Assembly (NCBI GenBank): GCA_965227905.1
Contig: OZ245780.1
Location: 4,526,001-4,590,000, forward strand
DNA from: CBDDHT01 sp965227905
GTDB lineage: Bacteria > Pseudomonadota > Alphaproteobacteria > Rhizobiales > Methyloligellaceae
DNA length: 64,000 nt
Direction of reading: 5' to 3'
Positions within the stretch are counted from its first letter, which is position 1. Every line of letters begins with the position of its first letter. Position numbers and translations under genes: made by a program. Under the pieces are notes generated by a model. It did no database searches, was not told where the DNA came from, and worked only from the letters and a program-made list of their open reading frames with translations. Of this stretch, positions 34,119-43,083 are shown one piece after another.

Positions 34119-36794
34119 ATGGCAACTCCCTATTACATTCCTGAGACCAATATTCCTCTCCCGCCGACCAATGCCGATGTCATTACGACGGCATGCGACT
34201 ATTGCATCGTCGCATGTGGCTACAAGGTCTATCGCTGGCCCGTGCGGGGCGGAAAAGTCGGTGGTCCAAAGGCAAGCGAAAATGCGTTTGGCGTCGATTT
34301 CCCGGTCGAACCTCTGGGGCCCTGGGTGGCGCCCAATCAGTACAATGTGGTTTTGCATAATGGCGAGCCGCATCATGTGATTATCATCCCGGACAAGGAT
34401 GCCAAGCACGTCAATATCAATGGCAATTCCTCGATCCGTGGCGGTGCCATCGCGCAGAAGGTCTACAACCCACAGACCCCGACCCGCGATCGCCTCAAGT
34501 CACCGATGATCCGCATGTTCGGCGTGTTGATGCCGGTACCATGGGATTTCGCAATCGAGGTGGCAGCCGAGGTTGGGCGTCACGTCATCGCCAAGCACGG
34601 CGCCAATGCCTATAGCGTGAAGACCTTCTCCTACGGTTATATGGAGAACACCTACGCCATCACGAAATATGCCTTGCGTCATATCAATACGGCCAACTTC
34701 ACATTCCACGATACGCCGTCGGATGTGACGTCCACACCAGGCTTCCGGGATGCAGGTTTCGACAATTTCGGCCCCTCCTATGAAGACTGGCGGGATGCCG
34801 AAACTCTGATGATCTGCGGCACGGACCCGTATGAGACCAAGACGATCCTGTTTACGGACTGGATCATGCCGGCCATTCAGGGTGGTCAGAAAACGATCTT
34901 CCTTGGGCCAAGAAGCACTGGCGGTATTGCTTATGCCGAAAAGAACGGTGGTCTGTGGATCGACCTGCAGCCTGGAACCGATCTGCCAGTCGTTCTCGCC
35001 ATTGCCCGCGTCATCGTTGAGAATGGCTGGGAAGACGGCGAGTGGATCAAGAAGTGGGTGAATTCCAAATTCGAATCCTCGTCGGGATTCGGCCAAGGAA
35101 CCCGCAACACACCATGGCAGTGGCGCACGACGTGGGGCAAGTTCCAGACCAATGGCTACGAGGATTGGAAGAAGTGGCTTCTGGCACAGGATTACGCCAA
35201 GCCTGAGAAAGCCGCCGAGATCGCCCAGATCGACGTTGCCAAGATCAGAACCGCTGCGGAATGGCTTGCGAAGCCCAAGGCCGATGGCAAACGTCCCAAA
35301 TCATCGATCATGATCGAGAAGGGCTTCTATTGGTCTAATAATACGGGCAACACCAACGCCATCTCGGCACTCGGCATCATCGTTGGCGCCGGAGGACGGC
35401 CGGGTCAGGTCATTGGACGCGCCGGTGGCCATCAACGCGGTGGTCTGCGTGGCGGCAAGTATCCGCGCAACAAGTCACCGGAAAAACTTCCCGGTCGCCG
35501 TCGCCGCGCCGTCGATACGGATCGCTATCTGGTATCGGGTCACACGCGAATGGCCCATGTGATCGGCAACACCTGGATCCAATCCATGTGTGGCAGTCAG
35601 AGTCTCGCCTCCAAGTTCGAAGAGTTGACGGTGCAAAACCAGCACCAGATCCGCTCTTTCGACAAGAAGGACATTATCGAGACCCTGAAAAAACGAGCTG
35701 ACTCGGGCGGTATGGTCGTCGTCGACCAGGACATCTATCTGGTCGATCCAATCGGTGCACGTTACGCGGATATCGTCTTCCCTGCCGCCGGTTGGGGCGA
35801 GGATACATTCACCCGGGCCAACGGCGAGAGGCGCATCCGTCTCTATCCGAAATTCTACGATGCGCCGGGTGAAGCCAAACCGGACTGGTGGATCATTGCC
35901 AAACTTGCCAAGAAGATGGGCTATACGGGCTTCGACTGGAACAATTCCAACGATGTTCTGGAAGAAGGCGCGCGTTTCTCACGCGGTAGCCGCAAAGACT
36001 TCTTCATGGTCAAGATTGCCGCACATAAGGAAGGCAAGACCCTGCATCAGAAGATCGGCGAGTTCGGTACCGATGGTATCCAGGGTCCGGTCATGATGAT
36101 GGACGATGGTTCGCTCGTCGGCACCAAGCGCCTGCATGACACAACGCGCAAATTGCCGGAAACCGGTCCTGCCGGTGCCAATGTCTTCAACAAGAAGCTG
36201 ACGCACTTCAACTCTCAGACCGGCAAGTGCAACATCCAGAAAGCGCCCTGGTCGCTGTTCTCCGACTATTGGGAATGGCTAAAGCCAAAGGGCGATGAAC
36301 TCTGGTCATCATCCGGCAGGATCAACGAACGCTGGCAGTCGGGATACGACGACCGTCGCCGCCCATACATCGTCCAGCGCTGGCCGGAAAACTGGGTCGA
36401 ACTCAATCCGGAAGATGCTGCGGCACGCGGTATCGAGAATGGCGACTATGTCATGCTCTATTCCGACCGGATCCCGGTTCAGAAAGACACCATCGTTGGC
36501 GTGGAGGGAGACGACTTCACCTTCACCAAGCTGATGGAGAACGGTCATATCGAGTTGACCAAGGCCGCCATCACAGCCGTCGCAATCGTCACGCCTGCCC
36601 TTAAGAAAGGCGTGATGTATATGGACTTCCTGCACACCTCACAGCCGGCAAACGCATTGTCCGGTCGTGTCGTGGATTGGATCAGCGGCAACTACAACTA
36701 CAAGATGGGTGTCGGCAAGGTGAAGAAGATCGGCGTGTCTCCCTATAAGGACACATTCCGTTCGATGACTTTCGGCCGTCGCGACATCGCCTAA
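34119..36794 (+). CDS. idrA: Molybdopterin oxidoreductase catalytic subunit, AioA/IdrA-like (probable iodate reductase)
   Basis: 891 residues, DMSO-reductase superfamily. Cys26-x2-Cys29-x3-Cys33-x70-Ser104 exactly reproduces the [3Fe-4S] ligand spacing of arsenite oxidase AioA. GRAGGHQRGG keeps the R-x3-H that lines the AioA substrate funnel, but from memory the AioA segment with the other funnel His (HATRDMG) is replaced by TPGFRDAG, so arsenite may not be the substrate. VVVDQDIY, FPAAGWGEDTFTRANGERRIRLY and NPEDAAARGIENGDYVMLYSDR are cofactor-domain motifs. No signal peptide. Together with the Rieske subunit and two di-haem peroxidases this matches the IdrABP1P2 set of iodate respirers, in a different gene order. 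No arsenic genes are near. Confidence 0.78.
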   Translation: MATPYYIPETNIPLPPTNADVITTACDYCIVACGYKVYRWPVRGGKVGGPKASENAFGVDFPVEPLGPWVAPNQYNVVLHNGEPHHVIIIPDKDAKHVNINGNSSIRGGAIAQKVYNPQTPTRDRLKSPMIRMFGVLMPVPWDFAIEVAAEVGRHVIAKHGANAYSVKTFSYGYMENTYAITKYALRHINTANFTFHDTPSDVTSTPGFRDAGFDNFGPSYEDWRDAETLMICGTDPYETKTILFTDWIMPAIQGGQKTIFLGPRSTGGIAYAEKNGGLWIDLQPGTDLPVVLAIARVIVENGWEDGEWIKKWVNSKFESSSGFGQGTRNTPWQWRTTWGKFQTNGYEDWKKWLLAQDYAKPEKAAEIAQIDVAKIRTAAEWLAKPKADGKRPKSSIMIEKGFYWSNNTGNTNAISALGIIVGAGGRPGQVIGRAGGHQRGGLRGGKYPRNKSPEKLPGRRRRAVDTDRYLVSGHTRMAHVIGNTWIQSMCGSQSLASKFEELTVQNQHQIRSFDKKDIIETLKKRADSGGMVVVDQDIYLVDPIGARYADIVFPAAGWGEDTFTRANGERRIRLYPKFYDAPGEAKPDWWIIAKLAKKMGYTGFDWNNSNDVLEEGARFSRGSRKDFFMVKIAAHKEGKTLHQKIGEFGTDGIQGPVMMMDDGSLVGTKRLHDTTRKLPETGPAGANVFNKKLTHFNSQTGKCNIQKAPWSLFSDYWEWLKPKGDELWSSSGRINERWQSGYDDRRRPYIVQRWPENWVELNPEDAAARGIENGDYVMLYSDRIPVQKDTIVGVEGDDFTFTKLMENGHIELTKAAITAVAIVTPALKKGVMYMDFLHTSQPANALSGRVVDWISGNYNYKMGVGKVKKIGVSPYKDTFRSMTFGRRDIA

Positions 36795-36807
36795 TCGAAT
36801 GAACTCA

Positions 36808-36835
36808 CCGCCGCGCGTTTTCAAGCGCGCGGCGG
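36808..36835 (+). terminator. GC-rich stem-loop after the molybdoprotein gene
   Basis: CCGCCGCGCG and CGCGCGGCGG form a perfect 10-bp stem with an 8-base loop, 14 bases after the idrA-like stop and 28 bases before the HEAT-repeat ATG. No T-run follows, so it may lower rather than end transcription into the HEAT gene, or protect the upstream mRNA. Confidence 0.55.
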
Positions 36836-36863
36836 CACCATCCTTCTGGAGAGAAGCGTACCC

Positions 36864-39164
36864 ATGACCACTTCAGCACCGACCGCTCCTCTCCCGAGCG
36901 ATGACAATCAAAATCACCAAACGATCGATGCCCTCTCCCACATTCTGCGTGACGGGAGCGAGCCGGAGCAGTGCCTTGCCGCTCAGGCTCTCGGCACACG
37001 ACCTGAGAGCTTCGATGTTCTCATCGAAGCTCTGAGAGACCCGGATCCGGACGTTCGGTTCGATGTTGCCGATTCCCTTGCCCAACTAGGGGATCGCCGG
37101 GCCATCCCGATGCTCATGGACAATCTTCGTGACGATCCGGTCGGTGAAATCAAAGTGGCCTATGTCAAGGCTCTCACGAAACTCGATGCAAAAGAGGCGG
37201 CTCCAGCACTCAATGTTCTGGTCGCCAGCCGAGGCGAGAGCGACGGCGTTTCTTGGGAAGACGAATATTCCGAGTGGGACGACTGGTTGGATGTACAGCT
37301 CGCGTCGGTGGATGCACTTGGCGCGATCGGTTCGGCATCCGATGTCGACACGCTGGTTGCAGCGATTACGGACGAACACGGACAAGATCTGTGGGCTCAA
37401 GGGACGCGCGCCCTTGCCGGCATTGGCGACGCCGGATGCCTTGCCCTCCAGGCACTATGCGAGACAGCGCCGACACTCGCCCGCCAGCGCATCGCCACGA
37501 GCCTGATTGGCGCCCAATCAGAGACAGCGCGTACGCTTCTTTCGCAGCTCTGCCAGGACGGCAACACAGATGTAAGGATCGCGGCGCTACAGGCGGCCGC
37601 AGCACGTGGCGAAATCGATCTCTGTCGTATTGGCATCGAGGATGCGTCCCCGGATGTGCGCGAAGCCGCGATCGGCATTATCGCCGCTGCCGACACCAAG
37701 ATCGCCGGCCGCCTGCTCGACGATATCGCCCCGAAGGTTCGCATCGCAGCTTACCGCGCCATAGCCGAACAGGGCCGCAAGCGAAACGGGCTCGATCTGA
37801 CAGGCCGCGTCGAGCGTGCCCTCAGGACAGCGACACCGGAACTTCTCGCAGTCATGGTCTCGGCGATGGCCGTTGCGGAACCAGACGATGCAGGAGAAGT
37901 TCTTGAAGATATCGCAAATCACCCGGCCACCGACCCGCAGGTTCGGCGTGTCGCCCTGCGGGCACTGGCCGATATCGAAACAAAAAAAAGCATCTCGCTC
38001 CTGACAGAGGCCGCCAGCGACAAACGCCAAGACGTGCGACTTGAGGCCATAGCAGGACTTGGCAGGATTTCGGCCAGGAAGAGCAAACAATCGGCACCGG
38101 CATTGAGCGTACTTGCATCCGCTATCGATGGCAGTCTCATCGAAGTCCCTGACGGATGGCAAGCTGAGGACGATACCATCGTCTCACTCCCACCGCGAAT
38201 GGGGCGCCAGGCTGCCGGCGAAGATGGCGACACGGCGATCAAGATTGACCGCGAAGGCAATATCGTCACGAAAGCGCCAGATGCAGAAGAAGCGATTGAA
38301 GCGAAAGACACTGAAGAGACCGACAACGCATCGGACGTAGAAGACGAGCCGGTTCTCGAAGCACCACCTCCCCTCTCGACTTTGGACGCGATCCTTGCAC
38401 CTCAGGCTCAGGTCCATGTGGCGACCGAAAGCGTCGAGATTGCGGATGAGGACCTGCCGTTCCTCGAGATGGCCACCTCTCGACCGGGCAAACGCAAAGT
38501 TGCTGTCGATCAGACCGTTCCGGCCCATCTGGACGTCCGGCGCCTGGCAGCACGCATCGCGTCTGATACGAGCGATGAGACTCTGGTTCTGCCCCTAACT
38601 CGCGCACTCGGCGAGAAGGACGAAGAGTTGGCTGTTACCGCCGCGTCGTCCCTTGCTGCACTGGGAGAAGCCGGGGTCGATATCTCACCGGCAACCCCGC
38701 AACTCCTGGAACATGCCGGGCGATCCGACGCAAACACCCGGCGTCTGGCTGTTGTTGCCCTCGGCCATATTCCAGGCGAGGCAACAGCGAAAACGATTCA
38801 ACACGCGATGAAGGATTCCTCGGGGCCCGTGCGCGCTGCTGCCTTGGGTGCTGCCTCACAGCGATCCGACATCGCATTCGAGATTGGCGATGTTTTCTCT
38901 GATCCCGAACGCCGGGTTCGCCTCGCCGCGGCGCGTTTGATTTCCACCCGCCACGACAGCAACACCATCGACACGCTCCTTGACATTGCCCTTGCCGACG
39001 GCGGTGTCCACAAGCAGGAAGTTGCGAACCTGCTGGTTCAGTCAGGCAGTTCAGCAACGATACGGCTCATGGACCGGGTCAAAAGCGCATCGCCGCAAGA
39101 CAGATTGCTGTTGCTCGCCATGGCCCGGACGCTGATGGGTCAACGGGTGTCGGCAGTCGCTTAG
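36864..39164 (+). CDS. Large HEAT-repeat protein downstream of the Idr-like operon
   Basis: 766 residues, no signal peptide or membrane helix. Two arrays of HEAT (PBS-lyase type) repeats, about 30-430 and 560-760, with repeated DPDPDVRFDVADSLAQLGD-like units, are separated by an acidic, low-complexity linker (about 440-550; EEAIEAKDTEETDNASD). HEAT arrays are protein-binding scaffolds; some assist maturation of cofactor enzymes. It follows the molybdoprotein gene on the same strand after a stem-loop and has its own GGAGAGAAG ribosome site. A role in assembling or protecting the Mo/Fe-S enzyme before Tat export is an attractive guess from position only. Confidence 0.82.
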   Translation: MTTSAPTAPLPSDDNQNHQTIDALSHILRDGSEPEQCLAAQALGTRPESFDVLIEALRDPDPDVRFDVADSLAQLGDRRAIPMLMDNLRDDPVGEIKVAYVKALTKLDAKEAAPALNVLVASRGESDGVSWEDEYSEWDDWLDVQLASVDALGAIGSASDVDTLVAAITDEHGQDLWAQGTRALAGIGDAGCLALQALCETAPTLARQRIATSLIGAQSETARTLLSQLCQDGNTDVRIAALQAAAARGEIDLCRIGIEDASPDVREAAIGIIAAADTKIAGRLLDDIAPKVRIAAYRAIAEQGRKRNGLDLTGRVERALRTATPELLAVMVSAMAVAEPDDAGEVLEDIANHPATDPQVRRVALRALADIETKKSISLLTEAASDKRQDVRLEAIAGLGRISARKSKQSAPALSVLASAIDGSLIEVPDGWQAEDDTIVSLPPRMGRQAAGEDGDTAIKIDREGNIVTKAPDAEEAIEAKDTEETDNASDVEDEPVLEAPPPLSTLDAILAPQAQVHVATESVEIADEDLPFLEMATSRPGKRKVAVDQTVPAHLDVRRLAARIASDTSDETLVLPLTRALGEKDEELAVTAASSLAALGEAGVDISPATPQLLEHAGRSDANTRRLAVVALGHIPGEATAKTIQHAMKDSSGPVRAAALGAASQRSDIAFEIGDVFSDPERRVRLAAARLISTRHDSNTIDTLLDIALADGGVHKQEVANLLVQSGSSATIRLMDRVKSASPQDRLLLLAMARTLMGQRVSAVA

Positions 39165-39202
39165 CAACAGACTCGCAATAATCGATATCGGCAACTGAAG
39201 CT

Positions 39203-39301
39203 CCCCCCTCACCCAACCCTCTCCCCAGGGAGAGGGCTATGTTCATCGATAGGTTGAGGCTTCGTCCCTTCTCCCTGGGGAGAAGGCTAGGATGAGGGGA
39301 T
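39203..39301. repeat. Intergenic inverted-repeat element (REP/MITE-like, CCCTCTCCCCAGGGAGAGGG type)
   Basis: Two arms of about 33 bases in opposite orientation (39204-39236 and 39265-39301) share the pattern CCCCTCA-CC-A-CCT-CTCCCCAGGGAGA-GG; each arm also folds on itself through CTCCCCAGGGAG. Such CCCTCACCCxAACCCTCTCCCC elements are scattered between genes in many proteobacterial genomes. Here the element sits in the gap after the HEAT gene and could act as a transcript end or be a non-autonomous mobile relic. Only one copy occurs in the window. Confidence 0.7.
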
Positions 39302-39452
39302 GATCTATTCGCTGCCGGAATAGTTGCGATTGTGCATTACCCAATCCGGATCTCTTCAGAAAAACCAACCGCTGTCGCAAAAACACGTCGCACACTGATT
39401 TGCCTGATATAAAGCAGTCGGTAATGGCAACGATCGTGGGAGGGTGTTGGCT

Positions 39453-39776
39453 GTGCATTGGAACCGTATCGCATTCGCAGCGCTAATCATTGGATTTGTT
39501 GGCCCGCCCAGCACCAAGGCCGCCGACCAGACATTCGTCTGCACGGCACAGAAACAAGATGCCGGACGCGAAGAGGCGTCCTGGGAGTCGCCATTATCCT
39601 GGTGGGACGACTCTCGACTGCGCGTGATCGACAAAGGAAGTGAAGCTTATACCAGCGACGACCCTGGCCTGAGCGATTCCGGTTGGATTGAACTTTTCGG
39701 TGCCCAGTCCATGCGGGGCAACTCCATGCTCGGCTACTACCGGAAGGAGCACTTCATCTGCACGGCAATACAGTGA
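39453..39776 (+). CDS. Small secreted protein of unknown function
   Basis: 107 residues from GTG 39453, with GGGAGG 9 bases upstream (GTG 39444 and TTG 39447 are in frame but too close to it). Signal peptide (about 1-23, TKA-AD), then a short mature part with two cysteines (FVCTAQ and HFICTA) likely to form a disulfide, and a Trp-rich middle (WESPLSWWDD). No family recognised. It stands alone between the repeat element and the NMT1-like gene. Confidence 0.6.
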   Translation: MHWNRIAFAALIIGFVGPPSTKAADQTFVCTAQKQDAGREEASWESPLSWWDDSRLRVIDKGSEAYTSDDPGLSDSGWIELFGAQSMRGNSMLGYYRKEHFICTAIQ

Positions 39777-39895
39777 CGGCAGAAAAGCTGTCGTACGCCG
39801 AACGGACTTGTCAGCCATGAGAGGCCCGTCATAGGTTCGGAGTTGAAACGGTGCGTACAGAACGCATCGACGTACGAATCAAGAGGAAGCGACCT

Positions 39896-40786
39896 GTGGC
39901 CAAGATCAACATTCAGTTCAGCCTGTTTTCCGCCTTCTACTCGCCGCTGATATCGACAATGTCCGGAGGCTTTTTGGAAGCTGAGGGTCTCGATCCCGAT
40001 TGGTCGGTGGCTCCACCTGGCGTCACAGCAATCGTTGCCGTCCAAAACGGCTCGGCCCATGTGGTTCAATCGGCTCCCAGTCAGGGCTTCAATTCTTTGG
40101 GAAAAGGTGAAACGCCACCAGCCGTCCACTTCGCGCAAATCAACGAGATGGATGGATTTTTCGTTACAGGGCGCGATGCCGATCCGGATTTCACCTGGGA
40201 CAAACTCGAAGGCGCGGACGTCGTGATGTTTGGCGGTGGTCAGCCGCTCGCCATGTTTAAATATGCCTGCCACAAGGCCGGCATCGATTTCGACAAGATC
40301 AATGCAATCACGCCGGGCGGCGCTGCCGATGTCGACAAGGCCTTCCGCGATGGGCAGGGCCGCTATGTCCAGCAGCAAGGTCCCTTCCCTCAGCAACTTG
40401 AGGCCGATGGCGTCGGTCATGTGGTCGCTCAGGTCGGGCCGCTCATCGGCCCGTGCGCCTTCTCAAGCCTTGCAGCAAGCCGCGAGTGGCTCGAAACCGA
40501 CATGGCCAAAGCCTTCATGCGCGCCTACTTGAAAACACGGGCCTACATCAACGAGACACCGGCAGCCGAGATCGCACGCGCCGAGAGAGCCTTCTTCCCG
40601 AACATCGATGAAGCCGTGCTTGCAGACTGCATCGACACCTATCAGAAGCTTGGCACGTGGTCGCCGCATGTCGAGATCACGCGTGAGGCCTATGAGGTTA
40701 CACTCGATGTGTTCGAGCACTTCGGTACGCTGAAGGAACGCTACGACTATGACCTCGTTTGCACGGCGCCTCCGGCTACCTCCTGA
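39896..40786 (+). CDS. NMT1/THI5-like periplasmic-binding-fold protein without signal peptide
   Basis: 296 residues from GTG 39896 with AGAGGAAG upstream; a longer start at 39851 adds only basic residues. The fold signature is that of NitT/TauT/SsuA substrate-binding proteins: FYSPLISTMSGGFLEAEGLD, VAVQNGSAHVVQS, then YLKTRAYINETPAAEIARAE. There is no signal peptide and no ABC permease or ATPase gene nearby, and the CCCFC motif of THI5 pyrimidine synthases is absent. It may be a cytosolic binding protein or enzyme of the NMT1 superfamily. It lies 12 bp before an oxidoreductase gene and is probably co-transcribed with it. Confidence 0.72.
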   Translation: MAKINIQFSLFSAFYSPLISTMSGGFLEAEGLDPDWSVAPPGVTAIVAVQNGSAHVVQSAPSQGFNSLGKGETPPAVHFAQINEMDGFFVTGRDADPDFTWDKLEGADVVMFGGGQPLAMFKYACHKAGIDFDKINAITPGGAADVDKAFRDGQGRYVQQQGPFPQQLEADGVGHVVAQVGPLIGPCAFSSLAASREWLETDMAKAFMRAYLKTRAYINETPAAEIARAERAFFPNIDEAVLADCIDTYQKLGTWSPHVEITREAYEVTLDVFEHFGTLKERYDYDLVCTAPPATS

Positions 40787-40798
40787 TAGGCCTGTCAG

Positions 40799-41791
40799 AT
40801 GAAAGCATGTTGGTTCGAGAAATCCGGCGCCGCGGCAGACGTTCTACAGTTCGGCGAAAGGCCAGTTCCTGAACCTGGACCCGGCGAAGTTCGCGTGCGC
40901 GTCATCTGTTCGGCAGTCAATCCGACAGATTGCAAACGCCGCGAAACCGGAAGAGAGCTCGGTCGCTTTCCCTTGATCGTCCCGAACAACGACGGCAGCG
41001 GCATCATCGACGCAGTAGGTGACGGCGTCGATGCCGCTCGTATCGGCGAACGGGTATGGTTGTTTGCGGCACAAGCCGGACGGCCGCATGGCACGGCTGC
41101 CGAATATTGCACGGTACCGGCGCGTTACGCGCGGCCCCTGCCCGACGGCCAATCCTTCGAGAATGGCGCATGCCTTGGCGTGCCGGCAGTTACGGCACAT
41201 CGGGCACTCTTCGCCGATGGTGACATCAACGGAAAGACGGTCCTTGTCACAGGTGGCGCAGGCCGTGTTGGGCGGAACATTGTGCAGATCGCTAAACGTG
41301 CAGGCGCAACGGTAATCGCAACGGCCGGTTCGTCCGAGAAGGTCGAGCATTTGCGTGGTCTTGGTGCTGACCACGCCTTCAACTACCGCCAGGACGACGT
41401 TGTCGCCGCCGTGGACGAGATAACGGACGGCCAAGGCGTCGACCGCATGATCGATGTCGCATTCGGAAACAATATCGCCGCCGTACCGAAACTCGTACGG
41501 GCTAACGGAATCATCGCCAGTTATGGCTCCGATGCCAATCCAACGCCGGTATTCCCGTTCATTGAGCTGATGTACAAAAACATCCTCGTCCGCCCTTTCT
41601 CCATCATGGGGATGCCGGAGGAAGCCAAAGACGCGGCCTTTGCTGCGATCGGCACATTGCTGATGCAGGATGGCTTGGCACAACATATCGGCGAACGTTT
41701 CGCGTTCGAAGACTTGGTTGCTGCAAACGAAGCCGTCGAAGGCGAAGACCTTTTCGGTGTCTGTGTCGTTCGAATCTGCCCCGACCTTTGA
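40799..41791 (+). CDS. Zinc-free medium-chain reductase, NADPH:quinone reductase (zeta-crystallin) type
   Basis: 330 residues. GroES-like N-terminus (PGPGEVRVRVICSAVNPTDCKRR) and Rossmann domain with VTGGAGRVGRNIVQIAKRAG. No zinc ligands are present, and the NPTD signature is that of Qor-like enzymes, which reduce quinones or enones with NADPH one electron or hydride at a time. It probably forms a two-gene unit with the NMT1-like gene. The substrate is undetermined. Confidence 0.86.
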   Translation: MKACWFEKSGAAADVLQFGERPVPEPGPGEVRVRVICSAVNPTDCKRRETGRELGRFPLIVPNNDGSGIIDAVGDGVDAARIGERVWLFAAQAGRPHGTAAEYCTVPARYARPLPDGQSFENGACLGVPAVTAHRALFADGDINGKTVLVTGGAGRVGRNIVQIAKRAGATVIATAGSSEKVEHLRGLGADHAFNYRQDDVVAAVDEITDGQGVDRMIDVAFGNNIAAVPKLVRANGIIASYGSDANPTPVFPFIELMYKNILVRPFSIMGMPEEAKDAAFAAIGTLLMQDGLAQHIGERFAFEDLVAANEAVEGEDLFGVCVVRICPDL

Positions 41792-41804
41792 CCGTTAGAC
41801 GTCA

Positions 41805-42194
41805 TCAAACGCGACCAAGTTTCGCAAGCATATAGTCACGAAGTACGACGGCACTATTTCGCTCAGTATCACGGGCAGCGAAGATGAAGGTGACTCCGTT
41901 GTCCTGGCAAAGCCGCGTGAGTTGATCCATCGGACTTTGCTCGGCAGCGTCGAGTTCGGCTTCGTATCGCAAGCGAAATTCCGGCCAACGCTCGGGTTGG
42001 TGATTGTACCAGCGCCGAAGATCGGGACTTGGCGCAAGACCTTTGAACCAATGCTCTACAGCTGCGGTCTCGCGTTTGACGCCGCGCGGCCAAAGCCGCT
42101 CCACCAGAATGCGCATGCCGTCATCATCAGCCACATCGTCATAGGCACGCTTCAGCCTGATGTCTGGTGGTGAGCGATGTGGCACGGCCTGCAT
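41805..42194 (-). CDS. DUF488 family protein
   Basis: 129 residues from ATG 42194; a longer in-frame start adds residues without family resemblance. Typical DUF488 pattern: DDGMRILVERLWPRGVKRE, WFKGLAPSPDLRRWYNH, WPEFRLRYEAEL and a final TFIFAARDTERNSAVVL. Small DUF488 proteins are widespread and uncharacterised; some are linked to stress or nucleic-acid repair. Convergent with the oxidoreductase. Confidence 0.87.
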   Translation of the reverse strand: MQAVPHRSPPDIRLKRAYDDVADDDGMRILVERLWPRGVKRETAAVEHWFKGLAPSPDLRRWYNHQPERWPEFRLRYEAELDAAEQSPMDQLTRLCQDNGVTFIFAARDTERNSAVVLRDYMLAKLGRV

Positions 42195-42313
42195 ACCTTT
42201 GTCGACACGTCGAACGACCTGGCGAATCCTTACACCCTGGTACGCGATCTCGCCAGGACAACGAGCCTGGGGAACCACACAAGTCTTCACCCGTGTGGTT
42301 CCCGGCACTTCCG

Positions 42314-42811
42314 TTAGCCCAGCGTTGCCGGGTCCTTATGCTTGATCTTGGTCCAGTTCTTTTCGGCCTTCTTGATGTTCCCAGGAACATCCTTGAGCCA
42401 GTCCTTCTGGATGGCGGCATTCAGGTTAAGATACAGCTTGCCATCGACGATCTTCCAGAACCGCGGATCTCCATCGAATTTGGCGCCGACCGACACCCCA
42501 AATGCGCAATAACCACCGTATGCAGGCTTGTACTTCGCCGGGTTGGCCTGAAACGCCTTCATGTTCTCGGCGCTGGAAAATCGATATGTGGCGCCTTCAT
42601 GAAGCAGCGAATGGACTGCTGAACCCTGAACAGGTTTTTTGACGGTGAAATACGCAACGGGGTCAAAGCCGTGAAGTGCAATTCCTGCACCCTTGAGCGT
42701 GCGGCCAGGTCCCACATTGATTTCAGCGACGGCGAAAGCATCCGACGCAACACCGGTCATGACGACCGCCGACGCGGCGGCTGCAAGTGCGAAAGTCTTG
42801 TACGTATTCAT
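42314..42811 (-). CDS. Exported YHS-domain protein
   Basis: 165 residues from ATG 42811. Signal peptide (about 1-27, DAFA-VA). The YHS-like core shows HGFDPVAYF, TYRFSSAENMKAFQANPAKY and YGGYCAFGVS, with a single Cys and metal-binding type residues. Such periplasmic YHS proteins are thought to bind metals, often copper, or act with redox enzymes. Lone gene. Confidence 0.85.
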   Translation of the reverse strand: MNTYKTFALAAAASAVVMTGVASDAFAVAEINVGPGRTLKGAGIALHGFDPVAYFTVKKPVQGSAVHSLLHEGATYRFSSAENMKAFQANPAKYKPAYGGYCAFGVSVGAKFDGDPRFWKIVDGKLYLNLNAAIQKDWLKDVPGNIKKAEKNWTKIKHKDPATLG

Positions 42812-43083
42812 CTCTAGTCTCCATATCTCTTTGCTACTCAGAGCCCGGGAGCAAATCACACCGGCCTCATCGACCTGTGATTCCACTTGTCTCCCGCTCT
42901 GGTATAGAAATGGAGGCTATCGATGTGACGCCTATCGCAGGGCGTCCGCATTGCTGTGCCGATCGTTCGCCTGAACGGACCTCGCCTAATCGGACGCAAA
43001 ATACCTTGGGACCACTAGAAACAATCAACTCTTCCGCTATATCCTGAAAGCGAATTGAACACGAACCCGAAGTGATCCCCAAA

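Noticed and set aside
33523..36794. Arsenite oxidase AioBA
   Set aside because: Cluster ligands fit AioAB, but the two di-haem peroxidases, the altered funnel region and the lack of arsenic genes make iodate reductase the better reading. Arsenite oxidase stays as the stated alternative until a tree is made.
41805..42194. DUF488 gene as part of a toxin-antitoxin or defence pair
   Set aside because: It is a lone minus-strand gene without a small partner or nuclease neighbour; the family is a common housekeeping-type unknown.
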